Source: Flavobacterium urumqiense
Lineage (GTDB): Bacteria > Bacteroidota > Bacteroidia > Flavobacteriales > Flavobacteriaceae
DNA length: 64,000 nt
NCBI RefSeq assembly: GCF_900108015.1
Contig: NZ_FNVP01000009.1
Location: forward strand, 1 to 64,000
Direction of reading: 5' to 3'
The notes below the pieces were generated by a model, which saw only the letters and a program-made list of their open reading frames with translations, was not told the DNA's origin and ran no database searches. Below, piece by piece: positions 63,910 to 64,000 of the stretch (position 1 is its first letter; each line of letters opens with the position of its first letter). The position numbers and the translations under genes were made by a program.

Positions 63910-64000
63910 TTATATAATCTTCGTAAATGGTATTTCGTTTTTTAAAGCTTTCAAAATAAAATTATCTTTTAATCCATTGACAATCCAGGTTTCGATAATA
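63910..64000 (-). CDS. proB: C-terminal end of a gene cut by the window edge, probably glutamate 5-kinase
   Basis: The last 29 codons of an open frame that runs off the right edge, ending ETWIVNGLKDNFILKALKNE then IPFTKII. The stretch is consistent with the end of the amino acid kinase domain of the short Bacteroidota ProB, and a ProB/ProA pair is often next to argF' in this phylum. Too short for a firm identification. The element with the GxxExxY gene starts 8 nt after its stop. Confidence 0.45.
   Translation of the reverse strand, partial: IIETWIVNGLKDNFILKALKNEIPFTKII

Overview
The window comes from the chromosome of a member of the Bacteroidota, almost certainly a Flavobacterium or close relative. 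The evidence is low G+C, Bacteroidota-type promoters (TTG about 19 bp upstream of TAnnTTTG), almost no Shine-Dalgarno sequences, and typical family content: an Oar-like TonB-dependent receptor, the DUF4835/PorD family linked to type IX secretion, YtxJ, DUF6495, DUF6913, FabV, and an arginine pathway built on a succinyl/acetyl-ornithine carbamoyltransferase. No tRNA, rRNA or CRISPR array was found.

Layout. 0.1-6.4 kb: CIA30-like protein, a repeat-bearing lipoprotein, nadC, a YihY-type membrane protein, DUF2147 and priA. 6.4-12.3 kb: an orphan LytTR regulator diverging from rpsF-rpsR-rplI, then a TonB receptor and DUF6495. 12.3-23.4 kb: ligA, a YhhN-like membrane protein, a 5'-nucleotidase split over two genes, dapA, and the block bamD-rpoZ-coaBC-porD-recN. 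23.5-29.7 kb: two unrelated enoyl reductases (FabV, then a FabI-like SDR), a glycosyltransferase, coaE and a two-component pair. 30-37.6 kb: a minus-strand series (acyl-ACP thioesterase, miaA, DEDDh/GIY-YIG nuclease, YggS, DUF1015, 3-hydroxyacyl-CoA dehydrogenase, an unknown membrane protein, a Gfo/Idh oxidoreductase). 37.7-47 kb: pcm, Xre-Fic, smpB, small enzymes, an M1 peptidase, and agmatine deiminase with N-carbamoylputrescine amidase.

47-53.2 kb is accessory. It holds a serine hydrolase, a RES-domain gene, a degenerate IS91-family element and a two-helix membrane protein. The RES and membrane-protein genes are single-gene modules hugged by short inverted repeats and separated by spacer units that recur in the region, which looks like a cassette array without an integrase of its own. 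53.3-58.9 kb: DUF808, OsmC, clpB, ytxJ and an unknown lipoprotein.

59-64 kb is an arginine/proline operon on the minus strand (proB end, argF', argB, argE, argH). Three of its junctions have been entered by different palindromic repeats, one of which carries a PD-(D/E)XK-like GxxExxY gene between inverted copies of a ~52-bp repeat. A second palindrome family (~80 bp, four copies) is scattered through the window. The repeat-bounded modules are the best candidates for something undescribed.
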